This document shows, one piece after another, positions 1 to 11,125 of a DNA stretch of 33,510 bases (position 1 is the stretch's first letter; each line of letters opens with the position of its first letter). The stretch lies in the NCBI GenBank assembly GCA_022574295.1, contig JACZSJ010000015.1:1-33510 (forward strand). The letters run 5' to 3'. A program made the position numbers and the translations under genes. Under the pieces are notes generated by a model. It was given only the letters and a program-made list of their open reading frames with translations. It had not been told where the DNA came from and did no database searches. The DNA is from Pseudomonadota bacterium (lineage in GTDB: Bacteria > Pseudomonadota > Gammaproteobacteria > Eutrophobiales > Eutrophobiaceae).

Positions 1-208
1 TTGGGCCGAGTCCTTTGGGATACTGTTCTGTTGCGAGTACTGGTATTGATAACATATTTGCGCTCTGAAGCAGGATATTAATGTTTCTCTTGAGTCTGGC
101 CAAAACCTTAAGCGGTATTGCCGCAGTGAGACGTGTTTGAATATCAATCACCAGAAGACAACTGCTATTAGCATTGCAAAGATGGGCATCAATATTGAAA
201 TCTGACAT
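1..208 (-). CDS. Isochorismatase-family cysteine hydrolase, N-terminal part (runs off the window start)
   Basis: Reverse complement of 208..1 is open and reads MSDFNIDAHLCNANSSCLLVIDIQTRLTAAIPLKVLARLKRNINILLQSANMLSIPVLATEQYPKGLGP. VIDIQ and PVLATEQYPKGLGP are typical of the YcaC/nicotinamidase-like family. Not in the ORF track because it is partial. Confidence 0.8.
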   Translation of the reverse strand, partial: MSDFNIDAHLCNANSSCLLVIDIQTRLTAAIPLKVLARLKRNINILLQSANMLSIPVLATEQYPKGLGP

Positions 209-285
209 GTATTATTTTCTTTTCCAGATAATCGGATTATGAAGTTTGAATAACGAGATAGTGATTAATTGTACCAGCTCAATAT

Positions 286-1653
286 CTAATCCAACCAGGC
301 ACTGATTTGCCTGAGATCATCCGAATTCAATGTCCCAGCTGCCTGTTTAAGGCGTAGACTATCCAGTAAATAATCATATCTGGCACGTGCGTGCTGTCGC
401 TTTGCACTGAGAGTGGTACGCTCTGATGCAACAACATCAACGGCAGTTCGTGTGCCTACCTCAAAACCGGTTTCTGTCGCTTTAAGTGCGGTTTCACTGG
501 AAACAAGCGCTTGTTTGAGTGCAATGACACGACTTATCCCGGAGATGACGCCCAGATATGCCTGGCGGGTTTCTCTTTGTGCGGCACGAAAAGCCTGCTC
601 AAGTCTCTGACGAGACTGATCATAAAGATATCTTGCTTCTTTTGATTTGGAACTGACTAGCCCGCCCTGATAAATGGGGATATTTAATTCCAGACCAACA
701 GCTGTTGATCTGATTTTGGTGTCACCAAAACGACCGCCTGAGACATTGTATCCATGGTTTGCAACCAGATCGAGGGTAGGCAAATGACCGGCATTCTGTA
801 TATTGATTTCCTGACGCGAATTTTCCAGGTCGAGTTTTGCGGCGATAATATTCATATTCTGTGATTCTGCAGTTTTTGACCATTGATCGATATCATTCGG
901 TTCCGGACTGACAAGTGGCATTGAATCACTCAGGCTCGCCAGTTCAGTGATATATTTACCCGTGATTTCACGCAGATTTTCTTTGGCATTATCAAGTAAA
1001 TTTCCAGCCAGGATGTCATCTGCAGTCGCCCTGTCAAAGCCTGCTTGCGCCTCATGGACATCTGTGATTGCGATTAGACCGACTTCAAATCGTTGATTTG
1101 CCTGTTTAAGCTGTCGGCTCAATGATTTTGTTTCAGCCTTTGCAAACTCAATATTATCCATGGCAGCTAGAACCGTAAAATAAGCTACTGCGACGCGAAT
1201 GATTAATTCCTGCTGTGTGGAAAGTTGTTCAGCTTCAGCCTGTTGGATAAGGCTATCTGTTTGCTTTAGTGAGAGATAGCGATCCCACCTGAATATGGGT
1301 TGAGCGAGACTCAAGGTGTAGCCATGACTATTAAAATTTGTATCCCCTGATGCTCCAAAGGTACTGCTAATTGTTTGATCATTATCAAATGTATTGGCAC
1401 TAATATTGGCAGAAGGCAATAATAATGCCCGCGCCTGTGGTTTCGATTCCCGGGTTGCCAGAGTTGAAAAAACAGCCTGCCTGTATATCGGGTCGTTTGT
1501 TTCTGCAAGTGAATATACCTCAACCAAATCCATCGCCACAACGTTAAAACTGAGGAATATCAATACAAAACTATGCTTGAAAATTTTATGACGCTTGCTC
1601 AAAACCATTCCTTTACCGGGTATTGTTATTTTATGGGTACTATTGGAGTACAA
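286..1653 (-). CDS. tolC: TolC family outer membrane efflux protein
   Basis: 455-aa ORF with duplicated OEP repeats (FRWDRYLSLKQTDSLIQQAEAE..., QRFEVGLIAITDVHEAQAGFD, ETGFEVGTRTAVDVVASERTTLSAKRQ). Confidence 0.92.
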   Translation of the reverse strand: MYSNSTHKITIPGKGMVLSKRHKIFKHSFVLIFLSFNVVAMDLVEVYSLAETNDPIYRQAVFSTLATRESKPQARALLLPSANISANTFDNDQTISSTFGASGDTNFNSHGYTLSLAQPIFRWDRYLSLKQTDSLIQQAEAEQLSTQQELIIRVAVAYFTVLAAMDNIEFAKAETKSLSRQLKQANQRFEVGLIAITDVHEAQAGFDRATADDILAGNLLDNAKENLREITGKYITELASLSDSMPLVSPEPNDIDQWSKTAESQNMNIIAAKLDLENSRQEINIQNAGHLPTLDLVANHGYNVSGGRFGDTKIRSTAVGLELNIPIYQGGLVSSKSKEARYLYDQSRQRLEQAFRAAQRETRQAYLGVISGISRVIALKQALVSSETALKATETGFEVGTRTAVDVVASERTTLSAKRQHARARYDYLLDSLRLKQAAGTLNSDDLRQISAWLD

Positions 1654-1684
1654 CGCTTGAAAATAGTTTAATCTTATATTATTT

Positions 1685-2338
1685 CTAGAATTTAAATGTT
1701 TCTACCTGAGTTGCCCCTTCCAATTCTGGCAGGTCTGTTTCAAATAATATTTCATTGTGCCATTCATTTTCTGAAACACGCTTTATCAGCCTTGCCTCCA
1801 TGACAGGTGATTGACCAATAATAGCAAACATGCGACCACCAATCTTCAACTGCTGCTGTAAGTGATCTTCCAGGACTGGAACGGAACCTGTTAACACAAT
1901 CACATCGTAGGGTGAAGATTGTTGCCAACCATGAACCGCATTTCCACATTCAAGTGTGACATTTTGTATATCATGTTGTTGAAGTTTCAGTTTAGCCTGT
2001 TCTGTAAAATCAGGGTGGATGTCTATGCTATGCACATGGTGGCCTGATTTTGCCAGTAAAGTTGTCATATAGGCACAACCAGTGCCGATTTCAAGAATTT
2101 CATCATCCAGTTTTATCTCAAGCGCCTGCAGTAAACGTGCTTCAACTTTAGGCGTCATGGTCACCTGATCATGGGCGAGCGGGATCCGCACATCAGCGAG
2201 TGCAAGGCGCCTGTATTCATCAGGCACAAAATCTTCACGATGAATCTCAGTGATAAGATCCAGTACCGACTGGTTCGGGACGTCCCATGGTTTAATTTGT
2301 TGCTCAATCATATTTGAGCGGGCTTGTTCAAAATTCAT
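1685..2338 (-). CDS. Protein-L-isoaspartate O-methyltransferase family protein (tolC-adjacent paralog)
   Basis: MNFEQARSNMIEQQIKPWDVPNQSVL...; SAM motif EIGTGCAYMTTLLAKSG. The ORF-track start at 2443 is probably too early because it runs into the riboswitch; the MNFEQ start maps to 2338. Confidence 0.85.
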   Translation of the reverse strand: MNFEQARSNMIEQQIKPWDVPNQSVLDLITEIHREDFVPDEYRRLALADVRIPLAHDQVTMTPKVEARLLQALEIKLDDEILEIGTGCAYMTTLLAKSGHHVHSIDIHPDFTEQAKLKLQQHDIQNVTLECGNAVHGWQQSSPYDVIVLTGSVPVLEDHLQQQLKIGGRMFAIIGQSPVMEARLIKRVSENEWHNEILFETDLPELEGATQVETFKF

Positions 2339-2407
2339 TAAAATATTCTCAAATAAGTATGTTTCAATTAGCTCACCAGAGGGTATTATATAGCAAAGCA
2401 TGAGTAG

Positions 2408-2488
2408 TGTAGCTAGGGGTGCCAGGTAATGGCTGAGACACACCCTCGAACCTGATCCGGCTAATACCGGCGTAGGAAAGCAGACATA
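2408..2488 (+). promoter_or_regulatory. TPP (thi-box) riboswitch upstream of thiC
   Basis: taggggtgcc...ggctgagacacaccctcgaacctgatccggctaataccggcgtaggaaagca matches the conserved THI element (GGGGUGCC / CUGAGA / ACCCUYGAACCUGAUCCGG / UAAUACCGGCGUAGGRAA). Confidence 0.95.
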
Positions 2489-2528
2489 ATTTGCTCTAGC
2501 GCCATGTACTCATTATCATTAATAATGA

Positions 2529-4424
<1,896 letters not shown>

Positions 4425-4488
4425 CTAAAATTAATTTTCTGGGTTAATTTTCGAGGTCAACTTTCTGCAGTGATTAGCAAACAAGCGC

Positions 4489-5805
4489 GTGATTTCTAAA
4501 TACAAAGGCCTGCTGGAACAGTCACCCAATCCAGAACTTGCAGAATTGAGGCTGGGACGACTATTTCAGGAAGAGAAGATTCGTCAGTACCTACAAGAAA
4601 ATCCGGTTGAATTGGCGCGGGTTTTTATACACATCGTTACCATATCAAATTTTCTTTTTCATTATCTCTGTCGGCAACCCGAAGTAATCAATCTGATTGG
4701 GTCGGAACAAAGCGAACTGTCCAATATTGATAAAGTGACCGATGTCGAAGGACTGAGGTCATTGAAATATCGTGAACTCCTGAGAATTACCTCTCTGGAT
4801 ATCGGCAACAAGACTCCCTACGAGAACATATTATTGGCTCTGAGTGATTTGGCCGACAAAATAATCATTAAGCTACTGTCACTGGTGGAAGAAGGCAGGG
4901 ATATCAAGTGGGCAGGTAAAGAAGTACCACTTTGCTTATTTGCAATGGGAAAGTTAGGTGCGCAGGAATTGAATTATAGTTCTGATGTTGACCTGATTTG
5001 TGTGTGTGCCAACAGAGATGATATTTCCGGAGATGTGAATGAGTATCATTCGGCTGTCATACAACGGATCCGTCATTTTGTTGGTTATCTTGAAGAGATC
5101 ACATCCACTGGATTTCTCTATCGTGTCGATTTGAACCTGCGGCCATGGGGAAGAAGTGCGCCCCTGGTCATGTCGATAGATGATACAGAACATTACTATG
5201 AAGCAAGCACGGAGGCCTGGGAGCGATTTGCGTGGTTACGCGCCAGGCTTGTTGCTGGTTCAGAATCTCTAGGCGTTGATATGCTTGAGCGATTGCATTC
5301 ATACATATATCGACAAACGCTTGGTCTGGAAGATTTGGAAAGATTTATTAGTATCAAGGATGAGATGTCAGACATCAGACGAAAAGAAGGAAGCTGGAAC
5401 GTCAAGATGGGTGAAGGTGGTATTCGGGACATCGAGTTTTTTATTCAGTTGTTACAAATAGTCAATGCGAGAGATCATCCTCAGTTACAACAGACGAACA
5501 CCCTGAAAGTATTGACTTGTATGGTAGCGATAGGGTTGGTAGATAACGATGAAGCAGAGAACATTCGCGAGAGTTATTTGTTTTTAAGGCGACTGGAAAA
5601 CCGTTTACAAATGATCGATGAATTACAGGTGCATGATCTTCCTGATGAAAAAAAGCAAAGACTTATCATTGCCCGATCACTGGGTTTTGTAGGTGATGAT
5701 AGTGGTGACACGCTGGAAAAGTTTGATCAGTATTTGACACGACAAAGAAGTGTCGCCCGAGATTGTTTTGATAAAATCCTGTTAAAAGGGCAAGAAATAG
5801 TATGA
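4489..5805 (+). CDS. glnE: GlnE N-terminal half (adenylyl-removase-like nucleotidyltransferase domain), separate ORF
   Basis: GTG start; FAMGKLGAQELNYSSDVDLICV (NTase G...DxD), GFLYRVDLNLRPWGRSAPLVMS, GEGGIRDIEFFIQLLQ, SYLFLRRLENRLQ all match the GlnE N-terminal repeat. Confidence 0.88.
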   Translation: MISKYKGLLEQSPNPELAELRLGRLFQEEKIRQYLQENPVELARVFIHIVTISNFLFHYLCRQPEVINLIGSEQSELSNIDKVTDVEGLRSLKYRELLRITSLDIGNKTPYENILLALSDLADKIIIKLLSLVEEGRDIKWAGKEVPLCLFAMGKLGAQELNYSSDVDLICVCANRDDISGDVNEYHSAVIQRIRHFVGYLEEITSTGFLYRVDLNLRPWGRSAPLVMSIDDTEHYYEASTEAWERFAWLRARLVAGSESLGVDMLERLHSYIYRQTLGLEDLERFISIKDEMSDIRRKEGSWNVKMGEGGIRDIEFFIQLLQIVNARDHPQLQQTNTLKVLTCMVAIGLVDNDEAENIRESYLFLRRLENRLQMIDELQVHDLPDEKKQRLIIARSLGFVGDDSGDTLEKFDQYLTRQRSVARDCFDKILLKGQEIV

Positions 5806-7136
5806 CGTCTACTGAGACACTACAAAAATCCCTGGAAAAGGTCATCGCAACTACGTGGCATGAGGATGTTGCGCGTTCCAGCATGGAACGATGGTTGGCC
5901 TTGTGTGAGAAGAATCATTGGCAACGATGCCCTGAGAATCTTGATTTACTTGCAACGCTTTTTGGTGCGAGTTGGTACTTCACACGATTCGTGTTTTTTC
6001 GAGGACGTGAAATTGCAAGCGTCTTCAATGATGCTCTGACACTGGATTTTACTTCAGAATCATTGCTTGATGATTTTCTACAGGCATCTGCAGGTGATGA
6101 TCAGGAAAGACAATTTGAAGCGCTCAAATTAGCTAAAAATGAAATGATGCTAACCATTTTGTTAGCACAACTTTCGAAAACGCATGAGCAAGAGGAGATT
6201 GAAAGAGCACTTACCACACTTGCAGAGGCCACGTTATCCTGTGTAATTCAGATACTGGCAGGTGATGATATTGAGGTAAAAGATAATATTGCAATTCTTG
6301 CAATGGGCAGAATGGCAGGCTATGAAATGAATTTTGGTTCCGATCTGGATCTTATCTTTCTTTATTCTGGAGGTTCCCAGGATTTAGGTTTTAAGATTTC
6401 ATCCTTTGTTCGTAAATTAATGCGAAACATCGGTCTATTATCACCAGCCGGATTATTATATGAAGTGGATATGCGATTGCGACCACATGGTAATTCAGGT
6501 GTGCTGGTCACTGCAGAACAATCTTTTATAAATTATCATAAGGGCGAACGTGAAATCTGGGAACGTCAGATGATGACGCGCTGTCGTGTTGTCTTTGACA
6601 GGGGAGATTTTGCAAGATCAGCACTTGCCAAAGTCACATCGTCTGTTTATCAGGAATTTGATGAGGACCATCTCAGATCAGAAATTGCAGATATGCGGAA
6701 ACTGGTGGTGGATGAATTGGGGAGTCAGCGAGGGAAATATGATTTAAAAAGAGGAGAAGGCGGGATTATGGACATAGATTTTCTGACACATTACTTACAG
6801 TTATTACATGGTTGTGAAGATGAATCACTGCGGACATCAAGTACCCGGCAAGCATTGATAAAATTAACTGAAGCGGGAAAAATAAATAAAAAAAGCAGTG
6901 ACTGCCTGTTAGATGCCTATGATTATTTGAAAACGATTGAAAGTCATCTGCGAGTGTTTGACATGAAATCAATCAGTACCTTTTCAAAAGATGCTGACAA
7001 AATCACAGGGCTTGTACGTTCAATGAATTATCTGGATGACAATGCCCAGCATGCAGCAAAAACATTTTTGGATGATTACAGAAGTAAGACGCAAAGTGTA
7101 AGGCAGATTTTCAGGGATATTTTCAGTCTCGTCTAG
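5802..7136 (+). CDS. glnE: GlnE C-terminal half (adenylyltransferase-like nucleotidyltransferase domain), separate ORF overlapping the previous by ATGA
   Basis: LAMGRMAGYEMNFGSDLDLIFLY, GLLYEVDMRLRPHGNSGVLV, KRGEGGIMDIDFLTHYLQLL match the GlnE C-terminal repeat. The ATG at 5802 overlaps the TGA at 5803-5805. Confidence 0.88.
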   Translation: MTSTETLQKSLEKVIATTWHEDVARSSMERWLALCEKNHWQRCPENLDLLATLFGASWYFTRFVFFRGREIASVFNDALTLDFTSESLLDDFLQASAGDDQERQFEALKLAKNEMMLTILLAQLSKTHEQEEIERALTTLAEATLSCVIQILAGDDIEVKDNIAILAMGRMAGYEMNFGSDLDLIFLYSGGSQDLGFKISSFVRKLMRNIGLLSPAGLLYEVDMRLRPHGNSGVLVTAEQSFINYHKGEREIWERQMMTRCRVVFDRGDFARSALAKVTSSVYQEFDEDHLRSEIADMRKLVVDELGSQRGKYDLKRGEGGIMDIDFLTHYLQLLHGCEDESLRTSSTRQALIKLTEAGKINKKSSDCLLDAYDYLKTIESHLRVFDMKSISTFSKDADKITGLVRSMNYLDDNAQHAAKTFLDDYRSKTQSVRQIFRDIFSLV

Positions 7137-7138
7137 GT

Positions 7139-8401
7139 TTATTCTTCAGAGACATTTTGATGCGAAACAACCTTGTTTCGACCTTGTTTCTTCGCCAGAT
7201 ACATGGCCTTGTCCGCACATTCGACTAATGTTTCCGGAGAAGCATTTTTCCTTGGAGCTTTAGTACAGACACCAAAACTGGCAGTGATGATATTTGTGAC
7301 CGACGAGCTACTATGTGGCAATGCAAGATCTTCGATTGCCATTCGTATTTGTTCGGCGATTTCTTTGGCCTGTTCATGTCCTGTGTCAGGCAGAATAATA
7401 GTGAATTCCTCTCCTCCAAATCTGGCAGCCATATCGCCGGCACGTCTGGCAGAGTCTTCAATTAAATGCGCGATTCGTGTCAGGCACTTGTCACCTTCCA
7501 GATGACCATATGTGTCATTATATTCCTTGAACTTGTCTATATCACACATGATGAGAGATAAAGGGTTTGATAAACGAGATGCACGGTGCCATTCATCATG
7601 AAGTACTTCGTCGAAACGGCGACGATTATTAATACCTGTCAAACTGTCATGAGTAGATATTATTTTTAGTTCTTCAGAGATATCTTCTGCAATCTTCTTT
7701 TCATACAGTAATCTTGCTTCTGTCTGTATTCTGCTCTTTATATCCGCTTCAAGTCTTTTATTGGTTCCTATGACCTGTCGTTTTTCAGTTTCAAGTGCGG
7801 TAAGTAATTCCTGATTCTCCAATTGAAGGTACAGTGAATGTGTCGTTATTTTGTTTAGTCTCCAGGAAATAATAATCATGGTGATCAGGAACAAAAAATT
7901 AAAATAACCTAAAGCGTTAACTGTTGGATACTCCTGTGCTACAAGAAATATTCCAATCGGAGTTAACACAGGTATCGTAAACATTACATAGGAAAGGAAC
8001 GAAAATGAATAAACAACTGCGGCACCTGCACACAGGCCAGCAGCGCATATCGCGACCAGGGTCAGGTAAGTAGAATCAGCGGATTTTGCCAGAAACAGGA
8101 TAAACCCCCCCCAAATGATGCCAGAAATGATGACACCAAAGATATGCCATGAAAACCAGTATTCCAGATTGGATGATGCATTCTCCGAGTGTACAAAAAT
8201 ATGTGCAGAGTAGAGTCTAATTCCCGTAACCAATAAGAATATTGAAAGCCATGCTATCATTGAAGTAATAGTTAATTGTTCTCTGAAGACATAGGCCATT
8301 GAGATGGCAAGGACTGGCGGGAACAGTAAACTGGTATGTGACTCTTGAAAGAGTATTTCCAGTCTTTTTGCTTTTATTTTTTTCTGTATCGTATTTGTCA
8401 T
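7139..8401 (-). CDS. Membrane-anchored diguanylate cyclase (GGDEF domain)
   Basis: Several hydrophobic segments at the N-terminus; C-terminal HDSLTGINNRRRFDEVL ... RAGDMAARFGGEEFTIILP, i.e. active-site GGEEF with an RxxD I-site five residues upstream. Confidence 0.93.
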   Translation of the reverse strand: MTNTIQKKIKAKRLEILFQESHTSLLFPPVLAISMAYVFREQLTITSMIAWLSIFLLVTGIRLYSAHIFVHSENASSNLEYWFSWHIFGVIISGIIWGGFILFLAKSADSTYLTLVAICAAGLCAGAAVVYSFSFLSYVMFTIPVLTPIGIFLVAQEYPTVNALGYFNFLFLITMIIISWRLNKITTHSLYLQLENQELLTALETEKRQVIGTNKRLEADIKSRIQTEARLLYEKKIAEDISEELKIISTHDSLTGINNRRRFDEVLHDEWHRASRLSNPLSLIMCDIDKFKEYNDTYGHLEGDKCLTRIAHLIEDSARRAGDMAARFGGEEFTIILPDTGHEQAKEIAEQIRMAIEDLALPHSSSSVTNIITASFGVCTKAPRKNASPETLVECADKAMYLAKKQGRNKVVSHQNVSEE

Positions 8402-8687
8402 TACTGTGTTTTGACTTCTGTTCTTAATCTAATTCATAGACTGCAATCGACAGGCCAATTTTGGCAATCATCCAATTTTATACGCAGTTTGTGACATAAT
8501 TTACATACTGCTCATTTAAAATATGTTTTAAATCATATGTTTACTGAGTTTTATACATGCACTTAATTCAGTGTTCAATGAAATTTATTTTAGATTCAGT
8601 TATGGGGTATGTCATTAATGTCTCAAATAAGAGACATTCTGTACATAAAAATTGTCTAATAAATTGATCTGTCTGTGAAAAATATCA

Positions 8688-10124
8688 CTAGAATTTTATG
8701 TGGCTTACCGTAAAGCAAGTGATTGTGGCCACAAAAAATGCTGGAACAAGCTCATAGAGGGTGAAGATGCCGCCATCAACCTGGTGCCAGACAATGACGG
8801 TGACTGCTCCTGTCATGATACCGCCAATGGCAGCGTTGAGCGTCAATTTCTCCCAAAACAGGGACAACAGCAATACAGGACCAAATGCGGCGCCAAATCC
8901 TGCCCATGCATAGGCGACCATCCCCAGAACAGTTTCCTCCTGATGCAGCGCCATGAAACAGGCCAGCAGGGCAATACAAACCACCATGATGCGTCCAATC
9001 ATGATCAAATTGGCTTGAGAGGCCTCTTTTTTAAAGAGGGTTTGGTATAAATCTTCTGTGAAAGCTGCCGAGGCAACCAGTAGTTGTGAATCTGCAGTGC
9101 TCATGATGGCAGCAAGTATGGCCGCCAGGCAAAATCCCGCAGGGACTGGATGAAATAATAACTGAACAAGTTCAATAAATACTTTTTCACTGTCTGCGCC
9201 AGCGGGGTTTATCTCTGGAACCGCAATTCCACAAAAGCCAATGATGATTGCGGCGATCAGGCTAATAGCAGTCCAGCTAACAGCGATATTTCGTGCAGCG
9301 GGTATCATTGTATGAGAACGAATCGCCATAAATCTTGCCAGCACATGGGGTTGACCAAAATAACCCAGTCCCCAGCCTAATAAAGAAATGATTCCAATCG
9401 TGGTTAGCCTATTATTGTCTGACGTGACAAATAGATCAGTGAGTGCAATATTTTTACTTGCCATGGCAGCCTGTGTTGCTTGCCACCCCCCCGAAAGATC
9501 CAGGGCATAGATGGCTGTGATCACAAGTGCTAAAGACATTAATAAGCCTTGAAACAAATCTGTCCATGAAACAGCCAGAAATCCACCTAGTGTTGTATAG
9601 ATCAATATTGCGACTGTGCCTGCAATCACGGCTTGTTCGTATGGCAGCTTAAATACAGATTCGAACAATTTACCCCCCGCAACCAGTCCAGAACTGGTAT
9701 AAAAAATAAAGAAAAATAAAATAAAACACGCTGCAATAGTTCTGATCGTGTGTGTTTTGTCCTGAAATCTATTTTCAAGATATTCCGGGATGGTGAGGGC
9801 GTTCCCCATTCGTTCACTTTGCTGACGTAAACGTGGTGCAATAAGAAACCAGTTTAATGTCGTGCCTAGAAGTAAACCAACAGCAATCCATATTGCTTCA
9901 TATCCTGCGACATAGGCATAACCTGGCAAACCAAGCAGCAGCCAGCCACTCATATCTGAAGCCCCTGCACTTAATGCAGTGGTCCAGTGTCCTAATTTCC
10001 TGCCGCCAAGGATATAGTCTGATAAATCATTTGTTTTTGTCCATGCAAAGATCCCTATCCCCAGCATAAGCAGAAGATAAATGAAGAAAGTGAACAGTAG
10101 GTAATTCTGATCAGAGAATGTCAT
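8688..10124 (-). CDS. putP: Sodium/proline symporter PutP
   Basis: 478 aa, SSS family; LGGRKLGHWTTALSAGASDMSGWLLLGLPGYAY, GGFLAVSWTDLFQGLLM, AAILAAIMSTADSQLLVASAAFTEDLY. Confidence 0.93.
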   Translation of the reverse strand: MTFSDQNYLLFTFFIYLLLMLGIGIFAWTKTNDLSDYILGGRKLGHWTTALSAGASDMSGWLLLGLPGYAYVAGYEAIWIAVGLLLGTTLNWFLIAPRLRQQSERMGNALTIPEYLENRFQDKTHTIRTIAACFILFFFIFYTSSGLVAGGKLFESVFKLPYEQAVIAGTVAILIYTTLGGFLAVSWTDLFQGLLMSLALVITAIYALDLSGGWQATQAAMASKNIALTDLFVTSDNNRLTTIGIISLLGWGLGYFGQPHVLARFMAIRSHTMIPAARNIAVSWTAISLIAAIIIGFCGIAVPEINPAGADSEKVFIELVQLLFHPVPAGFCLAAILAAIMSTADSQLLVASAAFTEDLYQTLFKKEASQANLIMIGRIMVVCIALLACFMALHQEETVLGMVAYAWAGFGAAFGPVLLLSLFWEKLTLNAAIGGIMTGAVTVIVWHQVDGGIFTLYELVPAFFVATITCFTVSHIKF

Positions 10125-11106
10125 GGCAAGGAAAAAATATTTTTTCGGGGATGTAGTTCAGAATCTCTTTACGACAAAAATTCAACATCTCAGATTGTAT
10201 TTGCGCCTTATAGCCGAACATGCCGTTTGTTTCTTCCAGAGGTGAGGAAAATAGTCGTTCATCTGGATACATTTTTTGTAATGATTTGAAATATCCTTTT
10301 GGTAGTCGGAAGCTGCCCAGAGTGACTGAATGCAATAATTCTGGGTTACAACGCTGTAACGTGTCGGCGAATAATTTTCGATACTGAGATTGATACTCAC
10401 TGGAATAAATTAAAGGATCGAAACGCAATCCAATATGCCAGCCCTTTTCCTGTAGTTTTGCAATCGCTTCTATACGTCGTTCGACGGAGGGAGTTTTATG
10501 TTCAAGCGCAGCGGCAATCTCATCAGGGGTGAAACTCCAGGCGAGCACACAGTTTTCAAATGGCTCAGTGTTCAGGAGTGTGCGGATCTGCGTGCTCTTG
10601 GTTCTGATTTCAAGCAAGGTTTTATGATGTTTTCTGAAAATAGGTAAAAAATATTCGAGAAAATTTGTTACCGGTTCCAGTGCCAGGCTGTCGCAGTCAT
10701 AACCCGAAAAGAAATGTATTTCTTCATCCGTTTTTTGTATTTTATTTTCAATCTCGTTAGCAAAATCTTCGTAATTCACAAACAGAACATAATGCGCAGA
10801 GCGATACATCCCTTGCAAGAAGCAATAACGACAGTCATACAGACAATTCATCATATGTGAAAAATAATAATTTTCTTTTGCACCGATGCCGTAGGCCTCA
10901 GGTGCAGGAAGTACAAAACCTTTATGTTTCTTTGCCAGAATGAGTGCGGGTTGTTTTTTTTGTAATCTAAAACTCTGTGCCTTACGGTTAAAAATTTCAC
11001 CATATCGATCACAATAAATTTGCGTGGTGTCAGGAAAACGCGCCAGTATTTCTCGTGTCCTGGGATGATTTGCAATCTGTTTTTCGATATATATGGTTTT
11101 GATCAT
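10111..11106 (-). CDS. SPL-family (spore photoproduct lyase-like) radical SAM protein
   Basis: 331 aa; MMNCLYDCRYCFLQGMYRSAHYVLFVNYEDF contains a CxxxCxxC radical SAM cluster motif in SPL-family context; C-terminal region also SPL-like. Confidence 0.85.
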   Translation of the reverse strand: MIKTIYIEKQIANHPRTREILARFPDTTQIYCDRYGEIFNRKAQSFRLQKKQPALILAKKHKGFVLPAPEAYGIGAKENYYFSHMMNCLYDCRYCFLQGMYRSAHYVLFVNYEDFANEIENKIQKTDEEIHFFSGYDCDSLALEPVTNFLEYFLPIFRKHHKTLLEIRTKSTQIRTLLNTEPFENCVLAWSFTPDEIAAALEHKTPSVERRIEAIAKLQEKGWHIGLRFDPLIYSSEYQSQYRKLFADTLQRCNPELLHSVTLGSFRLPKGYFKSLQKMYPDERLFSSPLEETNGMFGYKAQIQSEMLNFCRKEILNYIPEKIFFPCHDIL

Positions 11107-11125
11107 CTGTCGTTGTCACCATTGG

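Noticed and set aside
2339-2443. N-terminal extension of the 1685 methyltransferase ORF (MCLSHYLAPLATLLMLCYIIPSGEL...)
   Set aside because: Would be translated from the antisense of the TPP riboswitch; homology starts at MNFEQ, so the start is probably 2338.
4427-4451. aaaattaa...ttaatttt inverted repeat between thiC and glnE
   Set aside because: All-AT 8-bp stem without a clear T-run; likely chance in AT-rich DNA, at best a weak terminator.
7173-7505. 110-aa plus-strand ORF antisense to the GGDEF domain
   Set aside because: Overlaps a strongly supported CDS on the other strand; no family resemblance.
8700-9050. 116-aa plus-strand ORF antisense to putP, with several Cys/His
   Set aside because: Cys/His pattern comes from the antisense of putP codons; no zinc-binding family recognisable.
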